NCBI GenBank assembly: GCA_965262235.1
Contig: OZ253504.1
Span: 1,240,001-1,304,000 of the forward strand
Direction of reading: 5' to 3'
Origin: CATQGW01 sp965262235
Lineage (GTDB): Bacteria; Chloroflexota; Dehalococcoidia; Bin125
DNA: 64,000 bases
Each line of letters starts with the position of its first letter. Position 1 is the stretch's first letter. Below are positions 7,330-16,705 of this stretch, piece after piece. The notes below the pieces were generated by a model that saw nothing but the letters and a program-made list of their open reading frames with translations, did no database searches and was not told where the DNA came from. A program made the position numbers and the translations under genes.

Positions 7330-8712
7330 ATGTCCACAAGCAAGCTCATTCTCACGCCGCTGATCGGCCTCGCCGTCGGCGCGGCGCTGATCCTCGCGGC
7401 CTGCGGTGACGACGCCCCCGCAGCCGCCCCCCAGCAAGCTCAGCAACAGCAGTCCCAGCAGGCCGCAGAGCCCGAGCCGCAGCAGCAGGCCGAACCCGCC
7501 GCGCCCGCCCAAGCCGCCCAGCAACAGTCCGCGTCGACCCCGCAGGCTGAGCCGACCACCGAGCCCGCCGAGCAACAGGAGCAGCCCCCCGATACGCCCG
7601 ACGACGGGATCGTCTACGACCCCAACCGCGACACCCTGATCGAAGGCGAACGCCTCGGCTCCAGCATCCTCGCCGCCGACGAGGTCAAGCAGTACCGCTT
7701 CCCCGCCGAAGCTGGCGAATGGCTGCGCATCAGCGTCGACGGCCGCGACGGCATGGACCCCGTCCTCACCCTGCTCGAGCCCGACCGCACCGACGTCGCA
7801 CGCAACGACGACCGCTCCGCCACCAACCGCGACTCGCTGCTCGTTGTTCGGGTGCCCACCGCCGGCGACCAGGTCATTCGCGTCGGCGCCTTCGACGGCG
7901 CATCGCTCGGCGACTTCGTCATCCAGGTCGAACGCATCACGATCGGCGACGACGCCGACAGTGCGATCGTCGGCATCGGATCGCCCGTCACCGCCCACCT
8001 CGACTTCCCCACCGATGTCGACGCTTTCGAGTTCACCGGCCAGATCGGCCAAACCGTCACCATCCGCATCGACGGCGACATCGGCGTCGATGTCTACGCG
8101 CAGCTGATCGACCCCGTCGGCGACCTGATTGCCAGCGACGACGACAGCGGCCACGGCCTCGACGCCGAGATCAGCCTCACGCTCACCACGGCGGGCTCGC
8201 ACCGTGTCGAAGTCTGGGGCGCGCTCAACCTCGAAGGCCAGCGCCAGCTGATCGGCTCCTACTCCGTCCTCGTCCAGGATGGCCCGCCCACCGCGCCGCT
8301 CGAGGGCGACACCGCCTCCGACACCGCAGGCGTCGCGCTGACCTTCCTCGACGCCTTGCGCCAGGGCGACAGCGCCACGCTCCTCGCGCTCGCCGGTCCC
8401 GAGGCCCTCACAACCTGGGGCTGGGAAACCACCGCCGACGTCGAGCGCGACCTGCTCAAAATGCAGTCGATCGGCCTCGGATCCGGCGCCCTCCAGACCA
8501 TCTCACGAATCGACGCGCTCAACGATCGACGCAGCCGCGTCTTCATCCAGCTCTCCGAGGCCGACTGGTTGCGCTTCGAACTCGTCTTGATCGGCGGCCT
8601 CTGGACCGTTGATTTCTGGTCTCATCAGGCCAGCGCGCCCGGCCTGACAGATCAGCCCGCGGATGTCCCCACCGATGACACGGAAGCCGAGCAGGAGGAG
8701 TCCAGCGAATGA
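7330..8712 (+). CDS. Lipoprotein with tandem PPC-like domains
   Basis: The 460-residue protein has a signal sequence ending in lipobox LAAC (Cys25). A low-complexity linker follows, rich in Gln, Ala, Pro and Glu (about residues 30-90). Two beta-sandwich repeats come next (about 100-200 and 210-320), with features of bacterial pre-peptidase C-terminal domains: a VKQYRFPAEAGEWLRISVDG segment, and a VDAFEFTGQIGQTVTIRIDG segment in the second copy. The last 120 residues resemble an NTF2-like fold (FLDALRQGDSATLLAL). It is probably exported and surface-anchored, with the linker spacing the domains from the membrane. The stop overlaps the cupin start by 4 nt. Confidence 0.8.
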   Translation: MSTSKLILTPLIGLAVGAALILAACGDDAPAAAPQQAQQQQSQQAAEPEPQQQAEPAAPAQAAQQQSASTPQAEPTTEPAEQQEQPPDTPDDGIVYDPNRDTLIEGERLGSSILAADEVKQYRFPAEAGEWLRISVDGRDGMDPVLTLLEPDRTDVARNDDRSATNRDSLLVVRVPTAGDQVIRVGAFDGASLGDFVIQVERITIGDDADSAIVGIGSPVTAHLDFPTDVDAFEFTGQIGQTVTIRIDGDIGVDVYAQLIDPVGDLIASDDDSGHGLDAEISLTLTTAGSHRVEVWGALNLEGQRQLIGSYSVLVQDGPPTAPLEGDTASDTAGVALTFLDALRQGDSATLLALAGPEALTTWGWETTADVERDLLKMQSIGLGSGALQTISRIDALNDRRSRVFIQLSEADWLRFELVLIGGLWTVDFWSHQASAPGLTDQPADVPTDDTEAEQEESSE

Positions 8713-9125
8713 CCACTGAGCTGACCAGCGGGCTGGACGGACAAATCGAGATGACCGACGGCCAGACGGCCGAGTGGTCCAACCATCGCTCCGGCATGGA
8801 AATCCAGTTCGGCGTCTCCGGCGCCCTCTCCGGCTCCGAGCACGTCTTCATGACCCGCCAGAAGATCCCCCCCGGCATGGCCAGCACCCCGCACTACCAC
8901 GTCAACTGCGAAACCGCGATGTACATCCTGCAGGGCCCCATCACGATGCGCTACGGCCCCAACCTCGAGCACCGCCACGACGTCCAAACCGGTGACTTCC
9001 TCTACGTCCCGCCCCGAGCCGTCCACCAGATCAGCAACCCCTCCCAGGACCGCGACGCCGAAGTAGTCCTCTGCCGCAACGCCGACGAAGAAATCGTCCA
9101 GGAACTCGACATCCCCGCCCCCTGA
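8709..9125 (+). CDS. Cupin-domain protein
   Basis: This 138-residue single-cupin protein contains the first metal motif, seen as PHYHVNCETAMYILQG, with His-x-His and Glu ligands. The second motif is GDFLYVPPRAVHQISN, with its His. Small cupins of this type act as dioxygenases, isomerases or binding proteins; no specific substrate can be read here. The ATG at 8709 lies inside the stop of the lipoprotein gene, so the two are translationally coupled. The coupling of a surface lipoprotein to a cytoplasmic cupin is unexplained. Confidence 0.85.
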   Translation: MTTELTSGLDGQIEMTDGQTAEWSNHRSGMEIQFGVSGALSGSEHVFMTRQKIPPGMASTPHYHVNCETAMYILQGPITMRYGPNLEHRHDVQTGDFLYVPPRAVHQISNPSQDRDAEVVLCRNADEEIVQELDIPAP

Positions 9126-9479
9126 CCCACCCGCCGCCCCGTCGCCTGTCCAATACATGACGATCCGGGGCAAGTATCGGCATTGGGGCGCCGCATTCGA
9201 AGCCGTCTTAAGATTGACCGCCGAGAGCTTCTATGATCGGTCTCCCCAGGCACGCCTGGACATCGAACGGGGGCCACAGGCGCACCAATGAGGAGGCGAA
9301 CGACAATCACCAGGAGGGGCCGCGACTCACCACATTGCTGTATCCCGGCTTAAACTCAATCGGCCGGCTCGACCCCTCGATACCAACCTCATCGGTCTTC
9401 GATTCAACGCCAGGGGCAGTGACCATGCTCGCCTGCGACGCCACTGAGCAGAAGTGGCGATTTGCCCAAAGGGGGCGCG
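9126..9479. other. 354-nt intergenic region before the giant RCC1-repeat gene
   Basis: No gene with convincing codon use was found. A near-consensus TATGAT (9232-9237) and a TTGACC (9214-9219) are present, but their 12-nt spacing is too short for a standard promoter. GC content looks a little lower than in neighbouring genes. Confidence 0.4.
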
Positions 9480-12400
9480 ATGCAAGCGGTTCTTCGCGGA
9501 CGGATTGCCAAACTGCGCACAACGATCGCTCTCATCGTCGTGCTTGTCGCCCTGGTCTTGCCGACGACCGCGGGCGCCGAACTGGCCGGTGCCGGCGTCG
9601 AAGTGCGAATTGGCGCACAACGACTGGATGATGGGCGCACCGAGTTCGCCCTGCAAGTCCGCGAAGAGGGCAGCTGGTCCGAGTTGGTGCTCCCGCGCTC
9701 GCGCTACTTCCCGACGACCGCCGGCGTCGATGATTGGCTGAACAGCTCGGCGCTCAATCTTGCCAGTGGACACACTGTCCGGATCAGCGCGAAGCTACTA
9801 GCTGACGACCGAATCGAGTTTGCACTACAGCAACGCATCGGTGGCGAGTGGGTCGACCGGCTACTGCCGCGACCGCGGCTCTTCCCGGCGAACGCGGCAG
9901 CGGGCCGGTGGCTGTACAGCGGCCGCATCGAGCCAGTCGGCTATGTGCCGATCCAATCACGAGCGGCGTCGGTCGGAGGCATCGTTACGGTTGCAGATTG
10001 GTTCGAGACGTCCGACGGAGATGGCTACTCCTCTGGGCCCGAAGTGCGAGCCGAAGCCGACGCCCAAGGCGCCGAGGCCTCTGGCGGCAACACGGTCTTT
10101 ATGGTTCGCTGCGATGTGCTCCCCAACAGCGCCGGAGCGCTCAGCATAGAAGCGACCGCCTTCAACCGCCTCTCAGGGGCCGGCCGCACGTTATCCCTTA
10201 CCTACCAGCTCGATGACGGCGAGCCGGTGGCCGAAGAATGGAATGTCGGCGGCGACCCGCTCAATGCCGATGGCGTCAGCTTGATTGCTCGCGATCCTGA
10301 AACGCTGTTCGAGCGGTTGCGCACCGCCTCAAGCATCCGATTACAGGTCTCCGGCTCCCCCGACGTCGATGTGACATTCGACATCACGGATTGGTACAAG
10401 ACCGGCATCCAGGAAAACCTGGAGCAATGCGGCAACTATCTGCCTCAACCCTGGCCGGACCGTTGGCCGCAGGCGGCGACCGAACAACATTCCTTCGTCA
10501 CGGCCGTAGCGGTACTAGCGCCGCTTGATAGTCCTGATGTCGCCGAGATTCCGCCTGCGGAATCGTCTGTGGAAGAGCTAGTAGCGGACGCGCCCCGCGG
10601 ATTCGTCGAGATCAGCGTCAGCGATACGCACGGCTGCGCCATCACCAGCGACGATCAACTCGTCTGCTGGGGCTCCAACGAGAACGGACAGCTGAACCTA
10701 CCGGATGGGGAATACACCAGTGTGGCCACCGGTCGGGGCTACACCTGCGCGATTGCGGGCGACGGCCAATTGCGTTGTTCCGGGGGGCTGACACTCGCAA
10801 ATGAGGGCGAGCACCCCTGGGTCACGGTCAACGCGTCCGTCGAGTTCGCCTGCGCGGTTGACTCGGAGGGCAACGGCGCCTGCTGGCCCAAGGACAGCGG
10901 CCTCTACGACGACACGGGCCAGCTCGAGGTTCCTACTGACCGGAAATTCCGCGAGATCGCGGCGGCGCTCAACCTGGCCTGCGGAATCACCAGAGCTGAC
11001 GAAATCGCCTGCTGGGGGAGCTGGACAAGCAAAGCCATTCCCGGTGTCATTCCCGTCAATGTTCCAACGGGAAAGTTCACCGACATCGCCATGGGCGCGG
11101 TGCACGCCTGCGCAGTGCGGACGTCTGGGGCCGTGGCTTGCTGGGGAGCCAACCCTTATGGCCAGACCGATGCTCCGCCCGGGAGCTACACCGCGGTCAG
11201 CGTCGGCTGGGCGCATAGTTGCGCGCTCACGACCGACCGAGAAATGGTCTGCTGGGGACATGACGGAAACTACGACGAGCTGTTGACCTACCCGCATAGC
11301 GCGTACCGCGCTCTGGATGTCGCGTTGTCGACGACATGCGGGATCACGACTGCCGGAGAGGCCGTGTGCTGGGGCTACAACGGCGAGGGGCAGGCCGATG
11401 CTCCGGACGGGCGCTACATCGGAGACGCCGGCATTGCATCGGACGAGGCGCTCTCGGCCGTGGACATCGCCGGTACCCACAGTTCGTCCTGCGCCCTCAT
11501 TGACGATGGCAGTGTGGTCTGTTGGGGCGCTTATGAGCAGGCAGAGGACGGCGTCGGCTCACCACGCCCGAAACACAGCGGTCGCCCCTGGGAGGCGAAG
11601 CCGGACGACCGGCGCTTCACGTCAATCAGCACCGGCTGGAGCCACAGCTGCGGGTTGACCAGTGAGGGCGTGGTTCACTGTTGGGGGTTCAACGACTATG
11701 GACAGCTGGACGTACCCGCCGGTCGCTACCAATCCATCAACGCCTCGCTGTACTACAGCTGCGGGCTGCGCACCGACGGCCAGATCCGCTGCTGGGGACA
11801 GAACGACTTCAGCGGATACGGCAGCACCACGCCACCGACCACAGGGGGACCGACCGGGCAAGCTGCTCCTCCCTCGGGCAAATTCACCACGGTCAGCGCC
11901 GGCTGGGAGCACGCCTGCGCTCTCAACTCTAATCGAGAAATCGTCTGTTGGGGACGCAACCACAACGGTCAGGGTGACCCTCCCGCGGGCCGCTATCAGG
12001 CCGTCAGCGCCGGCTGGGAGTACAGCTGCGCACTCACCGACGGCGGCTCGATCGACTGTTGGGGTCTGGGGCCCGAGCACGCCCCGGCGGCGAAATACGC
12101 GTCGGTCAGTACCGGGTGGGAGTACGCCTGCGGCGTGACGACAGGCTACCAACTCAGGTGCTGGGGGTCTGATGGCCATGGTCGCGCCTCCCCACCGGCG
12201 GGCGACTTCATAGCCGTCAAGAGCGGGAAGGTGCACAGCTGCGCCGTGAGAACCGACGGAACCGTGACTTGCTGGGGCTTCGGACACTACGGCCAGACCA
12301 ACGTGCCCTGGATCCTCCGAGCAGGCCAACGCGATGGCGTCGTTCAAGTCACGCAGCTCGATGGTGGGGATTTACAAGCAACCTTCGTCCCACGCCGATC

Positions 12401-14186
12401 ATGGCGCCGTGCCGGCGATGCCATCGACTTATCGCTCGCCTCCGCTGCAACCGTGGGAATCTGGCATCAGTCGGAGCAGATCGAGGTTCAGGGTGAGCGC
12501 TGGGGAGCAATTGCGGCCCGCAAGACCAATGACGGAGAAATCGAGATCTCATTCATCGAAATCGACGGCCGCCGCCTACTTCCAGGCCGTCGATACTTCG
12601 AGCTGCCGACAGTCGATGACTCCACCGGGCGCACTCCCGATCTGACGGACGCGGCATCGTCCGATCAGCCATGGCAGAGCAGCGCCATTCCGGTCGAACA
12701 CGTCGAGCTACAGGTGCCCGAATACGGCGAACCAACCTTCACATTCTGGGGCGAAGTGTCGGATGAAACGCAGTCGCGACTACGCGAACGCGCGCGCGGC
12801 GTCATGGAGCACTTCTATCGAACATACGGAACGATCCACTCCGACCTCGAAGTCCACTATGCCGCCGACTACGACTCGGGTGAGGATGCGATCGAGGCAG
12901 CGACGGGTCGGCGGACACGGTTCGAAGGATGCGGCCAGATCTTGGCTCCGACCACGTTGTATATCAACGCGATCTGCTCGTTTGTCAACGACAGCATCGA
13001 CTGGGGCACGTTCGACCACGAGTACTTCCACATCCTTCAGATCGCCCGTTTGGTCGAGGGCAGTTCAGAGGCAGACTGGTATTCCCATCATCCGGCAACC
13101 TGGTTCAACGAGGGCGGCGCATCTTACGCGGCATCGGAATATAAGTGGAGCCACGACCACTCCACGTATGCCCAGCAACGCAACCACTGGATCGGCACGG
13201 CAAATCAGGCCGCCACGCCGCTTGATGAACTGGAGAATCCCGGTCCCACCCCTTCGCCGACGAATCTCTACGGCATGGGATACCTGGCAGTCGAGCTTCT
13301 GATTGAGCAGGCAGGCATCGATGTCCTGCTCGACATCAATCGGCTGATGCCGATCAAAGGGAACTGGGACACCGCATTCCAAGCAGCCGTTGGCATGACC
13401 ACGGACGAGTTCTACACGCTGTTCGCCGAGTGGCTTCCCGAACAGCGAGCACACACGCAGTCGAGTCGCTCCTCCAGGCCGAGTAGCGGCTTCAACTTCC
13501 TCGGGGAAGTGACCGCCGAGCGCCAGCAGGAGATTCGAGACCGTTACGCAGCGATCCAGAGCAGCTTCTCGGATCGTTACGACATCGCTCAAGCTCCGGC
13601 GACAATCAGCATTGCGGCAACGCTCGACGACTTGGTTCCTCTCCTGGAAGCCAAAGGCTTCGACATCCCATCGCGGGCGCCGTGTTTCTGGAGTATTGGC
13701 GCGGGCGTCATACTTGTAGACGGCTGCGAAGATCCGCTTCCCCTCGAGCGTATCTATTTGTACAGTCATTTGCTTGGGCGCGCTCCCCATCCATCCGCTG
13801 TCATCGAAGACGGTCACTACCGTGCGGGACCCACATGGCTCTATCACGGGACCGAGCGATACGGTGTATCGGACTATCGCGATGCCGCAGGTGAAGAACT
13901 GATCGGCGATGTCAGGTCGCGTATGCGTCGTACCGCAAGCCGCCAAACCGACCTTTCAGCGCTTGAGACACGTTCGGCCTATTACTCGGAGCGTGGCGCC
14001 AACGCCGTCGCATGGCTCGCGGTTGACTGGCTCGTCCAGCAAGCCGGCTCTGACTCCTACGTCCAATATCTCCTCCAGCGTCCCGACTACGAGAGCTGGC
14101 AAGTGACCTTCGAAGCCGCCTTCGGCCTCACCGCCGAAGAGTTCTACGCACAGTTCACCGAATACCAGAACAACGCGTTCCGCTAG
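9480..14186 (+). CDS. Giant secreted protein: RCC1-type propeller repeats plus tandem peptidase-MA-like domains
   Basis: The 1568-residue protein begins with a signal peptide (hydrophobic stretch about residues 15-33, ending TTAGA). Two copies of a roughly 55-residue beta module follow, each with a (D/A)DxRxEFALQ strand and an LPRxRxFP segment. After a sandwich-like domain, about 14 RCC1-type repeats run from about residue 375 to 945, each with H-x-CA/CG and CWG Cys pairs. Then comes a gluzincin-like domain with HEYFH (bases 13017-13031) and a downstream NEGG Glu (13110), as in peptidase-MA enzymes. A second copy lacks the HExxH residues. The ATG at 9480 has AGGGGG upstream, better than a TTG at 9462. 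Codon use is more relaxed than in neighbours, suggesting transfer. The target is unknown. Confidence 0.85.
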   Translation: MQAVLRGRIAKLRTTIALIVVLVALVLPTTAGAELAGAGVEVRIGAQRLDDGRTEFALQVREEGSWSELVLPRSRYFPTTAGVDDWLNSSALNLASGHTVRISAKLLADDRIEFALQQRIGGEWVDRLLPRPRLFPANAAAGRWLYSGRIEPVGYVPIQSRAASVGGIVTVADWFETSDGDGYSSGPEVRAEADAQGAEASGGNTVFMVRCDVLPNSAGALSIEATAFNRLSGAGRTLSLTYQLDDGEPVAEEWNVGGDPLNADGVSLIARDPETLFERLRTASSIRLQVSGSPDVDVTFDITDWYKTGIQENLEQCGNYLPQPWPDRWPQAATEQHSFVTAVAVLAPLDSPDVAEIPPAESSVEELVADAPRGFVEISVSDTHGCAITSDDQLVCWGSNENGQLNLPDGEYTSVATGRGYTCAIAGDGQLRCSGGLTLANEGEHPWVTVNASVEFACAVDSEGNGACWPKDSGLYDDTGQLEVPTDRKFREIAAALNLACGITRADEIACWGSWTSKAIPGVIPVNVPTGKFTDIAMGAVHACAVRTSGAVACWGANPYGQTDAPPGSYTAVSVGWAHSCALTTDREMVCWGHDGNYDELLTYPHSAYRALDVALSTTCGITTAGEAVCWGYNGEGQADAPDGRYIGDAGIASDEALSAVDIAGTHSSSCALIDDGSVVCWGAYEQAEDGVGSPRPKHSGRPWEAKPDDRRFTSISTGWSHSCGLTSEGVVHCWGFNDYGQLDVPAGRYQSINASLYYSCGLRTDGQIRCWGQNDFSGYGSTTPPTTGGPTGQAAPPSGKFTTVSAGWEHACALNSNREIVCWGRNHNGQGDPPAGRYQAVSAGWEYSCALTDGGSIDCWGLGPEHAPAAKYASVSTGWEYACGVTTGYQLRCWGSDGHGRASPPAGDFIAVKSGKVHSCAVRTDGTVTCWGFGHYGQTNVPWILRAGQRDGVVQVTQLDGGDLQATFVPRRSWRRAGDAIDLSLASAATVGIWHQSEQIEVQGERWGAIAARKTNDGEIEISFIEIDGRRLLPGRRYFELPTVDDSTGRTPDLTDAASSDQPWQSSAIPVEHVELQVPEYGEPTFTFWGEVSDETQSRLRERARGVMEHFYRTYGTIHSDLEVHYAADYDSGEDAIEAATGRRTRFEGCGQILAPTTLYINAICSFVNDSIDWGTFDHEYFHILQIARLVEGSSEADWYSHHPATWFNEGGASYAASEYKWSHDHSTYAQQRNHWIGTANQAATPLDELENPGPTPSPTNLYGMGYLAVELLIEQAGIDVLLDINRLMPIKGNWDTAFQAAVGMTTDEFYTLFAEWLPEQRAHTQSSRSSRPSSGFNFLGEVTAERQQEIRDRYAAIQSSFSDRYDIAQAPATISIAATLDDLVPLLEAKGFDIPSRAPCFWSIGAGVILVDGCEDPLPLERIYLYSHLLGRAPHPSAVIEDGHYRAGPTWLYHGTERYGVSDYRDAAGEELIGDVRSRMRRTASRQTDLSALETRSAYYSERGANAVAWLAVDWLVQQAGSDSYVQYLLQRPDYESWQVTFEAAFGLTAEEFYAQFTEYQNNAFR

Positions 14187-15646
14187 CCCGCCGCCATGCC
14201 GACCGTGCGCTCGGCCTTGCGCTCTGCGAGCCACCCGTTGATGTTGGGAATCGCCTGGTGGGCGCCGTTCAGGGCCGTCACCACCAGATCCGCGCCCTGC
14301 ACATTGTCGCCACCCGCGAACACGCCCGGACGCGACGTGCGGCCCTGCTCGTCAACCAGCACCTCGCCCCAATCGTTCACATCGATCCCCGAATCCGCGT
14401 AGATCTCGCGGCCCACGTCGTAGCCCACCGCCACCACGACCGTGTCAGCGTCGATCACCACTTCCGACCCCGCAAGCGGCGTCGGACGACGGCGTCCGCT
14501 CTCGTCCGGCTCGCCCAATTGCATCCGCACACACTCCACGCCCGACACACGGCCGTGCTGCCCGAGCACCTGAACCGGCGTCGTCAGGTACTCGAAGATC
14601 ACGCCTTCTTCGCGCGCGTGCTGACGCTCCTCCAGCCGGCCCTGCATCTCGTTCTCAGAACGCCGATAGAGCAGCGTCACCTGAGCCGCGCCCAGCCGCA
14701 CCGCGGTCCGCACGCAGTCCATCGAAGTGTCGCCGCCACCCACCACCACGACCCGCTGGCCTTCCGCCGCCGGCGGCGCCTGCATCTGGTCCGGCAGCTC
14801 CGCCGCATGCAGATTCGCCCGCACCAGGAACTCCGTGGCGCTGTAGACCCGGTCCAGCTCCTCGCCGTCGAGCCGCAGCCGCTTGCCGAAGCCCGCCCCG
14901 TGACCCAGGAACACGGCATCCCACGCCTTCAGCTCGTCCCACGTCACATCCTCGCCGACGCGCGTGTTGAAGTGGAACTCCACCCCACCCGCCTGCAGCG
15001 CCTCGATCTTCTCGTCAACGATGTTCTTGGCCGATTTGAAGTTGGGAATCCCGTAGCGCAGCACGCCGCCCCCGGCCGGCCACGCCTCGAACACGGTCAC
15101 CGCGTGGCCCGCGTTGCGCATCGCCTCCGCGACCGCCAGGCCGGCCGGTCCGGCGCCCACCACCGCCACCCGTTGGCCGCTCTCGCGGCGCGGCTTCGGC
15201 ACCGGGAAGCCGCCCCGCTGCCCACGGTCCCAATCGCCAAGGAACGCCTCCAGCTTGCCGATCGCAACCGGCTTGGCCCTCTTGCCGATCACACAGGAGC
15301 CCTCGCAGAGCGCCTCCTGCGGACACAGTCGCCCGCACAGCTCCGGCATCTCGCTGGTCGCGCGGAACACTGACGCCGCTTCGGCCAGCCGCCCGACCTC
15401 CAGGAACGCCAGCGCGCCGGGGATGTCATTGTCGATCGGGCAGGCCTTGATGCACGGCGCCGCGGGACACTGAATGCAGCGCTGCGCCTCAAACATCGCC
15501 GGACCGGCGGTGTACCCGTAGTACACCTCGTTCCAGTTGTGGACGCGCTCGTGCGGGGTCTGCTTGGTGACATGGTGCGGCGGGATGCGGAGGCGCGCCT
15601 TGCGGTCGAGCGGCAGACCTGTGCGGGTGGTCTGGGTCTTTGCCAC
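14183..15646 (-). CDS. GltD-like FAD/4Fe-4S NAD(P) oxidoreductase
   Basis: The 487-residue protein is of the glutamate synthase small-subunit type. An N-terminal ferredoxin-like region has CIQCPAAPCIKACP near residue 60 and later CGRLCPQEALCEGSC, as in GltD and PreT. Two dinucleotide-binding folds follow: VAVVGAGPAGLA for FAD and VVVVGGGDTSMDC for NAD(P). No glutamate synthase large subunit is adjacent, so it may donate electrons to another partner. The GTG at 15646 follows AGGAGG at a 12-nt distance and fits family N-termini; a GTG at 15685 is possible. Its stop codon shares the palindrome CTAG with the convergent giant gene. Confidence 0.87.
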   Translation of the reverse strand: MAKTQTTRTGLPLDRKARLRIPPHHVTKQTPHERVHNWNEVYYGYTAGPAMFEAQRCIQCPAAPCIKACPIDNDIPGALAFLEVGRLAEAASVFRATSEMPELCGRLCPQEALCEGSCVIGKRAKPVAIGKLEAFLGDWDRGQRGGFPVPKPRRESGQRVAVVGAGPAGLAVAEAMRNAGHAVTVFEAWPAGGGVLRYGIPNFKSAKNIVDEKIEALQAGGVEFHFNTRVGEDVTWDELKAWDAVFLGHGAGFGKRLRLDGEELDRVYSATEFLVRANLHAAELPDQMQAPPAAEGQRVVVVGGGDTSMDCVRTAVRLGAAQVTLLYRRSENEMQGRLEERQHAREEGVIFEYLTTPVQVLGQHGRVSGVECVRMQLGEPDESGRRRPTPLAGSEVVIDADTVVVAVGYDVGREIYADSGIDVNDWGEVLVDEQGRTSRPGVFAGGDNVQGADLVVTALNGAHQAIPNINGWLAERKAERTVGMAAG

Positions 15647-15746
15647 TTGGTTTGCGCGCCTCCTGTCCGAGCCGAGCCCATTCACAATACTGCCGCGCGC
15701 CTTACGCGACTGCTAGCCTCGGCTCCAGCACGTGAGGAATCGAAAC

Positions 15747-16589
15747 GTGCATGTAAATCCCACCCAGGTACGCGCCCGTCAGTTCGGAGCCATCACGCAT
15801 GGCGGCGACTCCGCGCTCCGGCTCGACCTCGCCTGTCTGCACGTTGGCCGCATCCTCGAACCACGCCTCGACGCCGTGACCGCCCTCACCACGCTCGACC
15901 AGCTCGCCGCCGAGGTCGCCGCGCAGTGGGACGACCGCGCCTCGCTGCTGCGCGGCGTCAACGCCCTCTGCATCGTCCTCTTCCGCCACCACCACTTCCG
16001 CGGCGACACCGAGACCTACTACGAGCCAGACAACTGCTGCCTGCACCGCGCGCTTGAGACCGAGCAGGGCATGCCGATCACGCTCGCCGTGATCATGCTC
16101 GAAGTCGGCCGCCGCGTCGGCCTCCCGCTGCACGGCGTCGGCGCACCCTTCCACTTCCTCGTCAAGTACGAGGACGATCTCGGCGAGCACTACCTCGACC
16201 CCTTCCACGCCGGACGCGCGATCGACCGCGAGCAGCTCGCCAGCCGCATGCGCCAGACCAACCCCGGCGCCGGCCCCAGCGCCGAAGCCTTCCTCTCCAG
16301 CGTCACCAAACGCCAAATCCTCCAGCGCATCCTGACCAACCTCAAGGGCGCCTGCGTCCGCAAACGACAGTTCCCCGCGGCGCTCGAAACCAGTGAGTTC
16401 CTCCTCGCGCTGACCCCCTGGTCGCTCGACGAGCGCCGCGACCGCGGCCTCCTGCACTACGAAGTCGGCGCCCTCGAACACGCCCTCGAGGACCTCGAGC
16501 TTTATCAGGAGCATGTCCAGAACGCGCCCGACGCCCATCGCGTCGCCGCAATTCTCGAGCGCGTCCGCACCCGCCTCAGCGACAACTAG
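15747..16589 (+). CDS. SirB1-like transglutaminase-core/TPR protein
   Basis: The 280-residue protein matches the SirB1 family (transglutaminase-like core 2). It has an early LARLDLACLHV-like helix region, then YYEPDNCCLHRALETEQGMP with the Asn-Cys element, then a HFLVKY strand and an EHYLDPFHAGRAI segment with the conserved Asp and Phe. The C-terminal third is helical and resembles TPR repeats. The GTG at 15747 is 8 nt after GAGGA and was preferred over the GTG at 15732. Most family members are uncharacterised. The sequence does not show whether the core is catalytic. Confidence 0.8.
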   Translation: MHVNPTQVRARQFGAITHGGDSALRLDLACLHVGRILEPRLDAVTALTTLDQLAAEVAAQWDDRASLLRGVNALCIVLFRHHHFRGDTETYYEPDNCCLHRALETEQGMPITLAVIMLEVGRRVGLPLHGVGAPFHFLVKYEDDLGEHYLDPFHAGRAIDREQLASRMRQTNPGAGPSAEAFLSSVTKRQILQRILTNLKGACVRKRQFPAALETSEFLLALTPWSLDERRDRGLLHYEVGALEHALEDLELYQEHVQNAPDAHRVAAILERVRTRLSDN

Positions 16590-16705
16590 CCGCGCCTCTC
16601 GCTGCGGTATAGTGTGCGCCACGCCCGCGGGAATGCTGCAACCGCGCGGACGATCCGATCTCATCTATCTCATCATCTTGCAGCCTCGGAAATCTGAGGA
16701 AAGGA

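Noticed and set aside
9126..9479. sigma-70 promoter from TTGACC and TATGAT
   Set aside because: The 12-nt spacing is outside the range for a functional pair.
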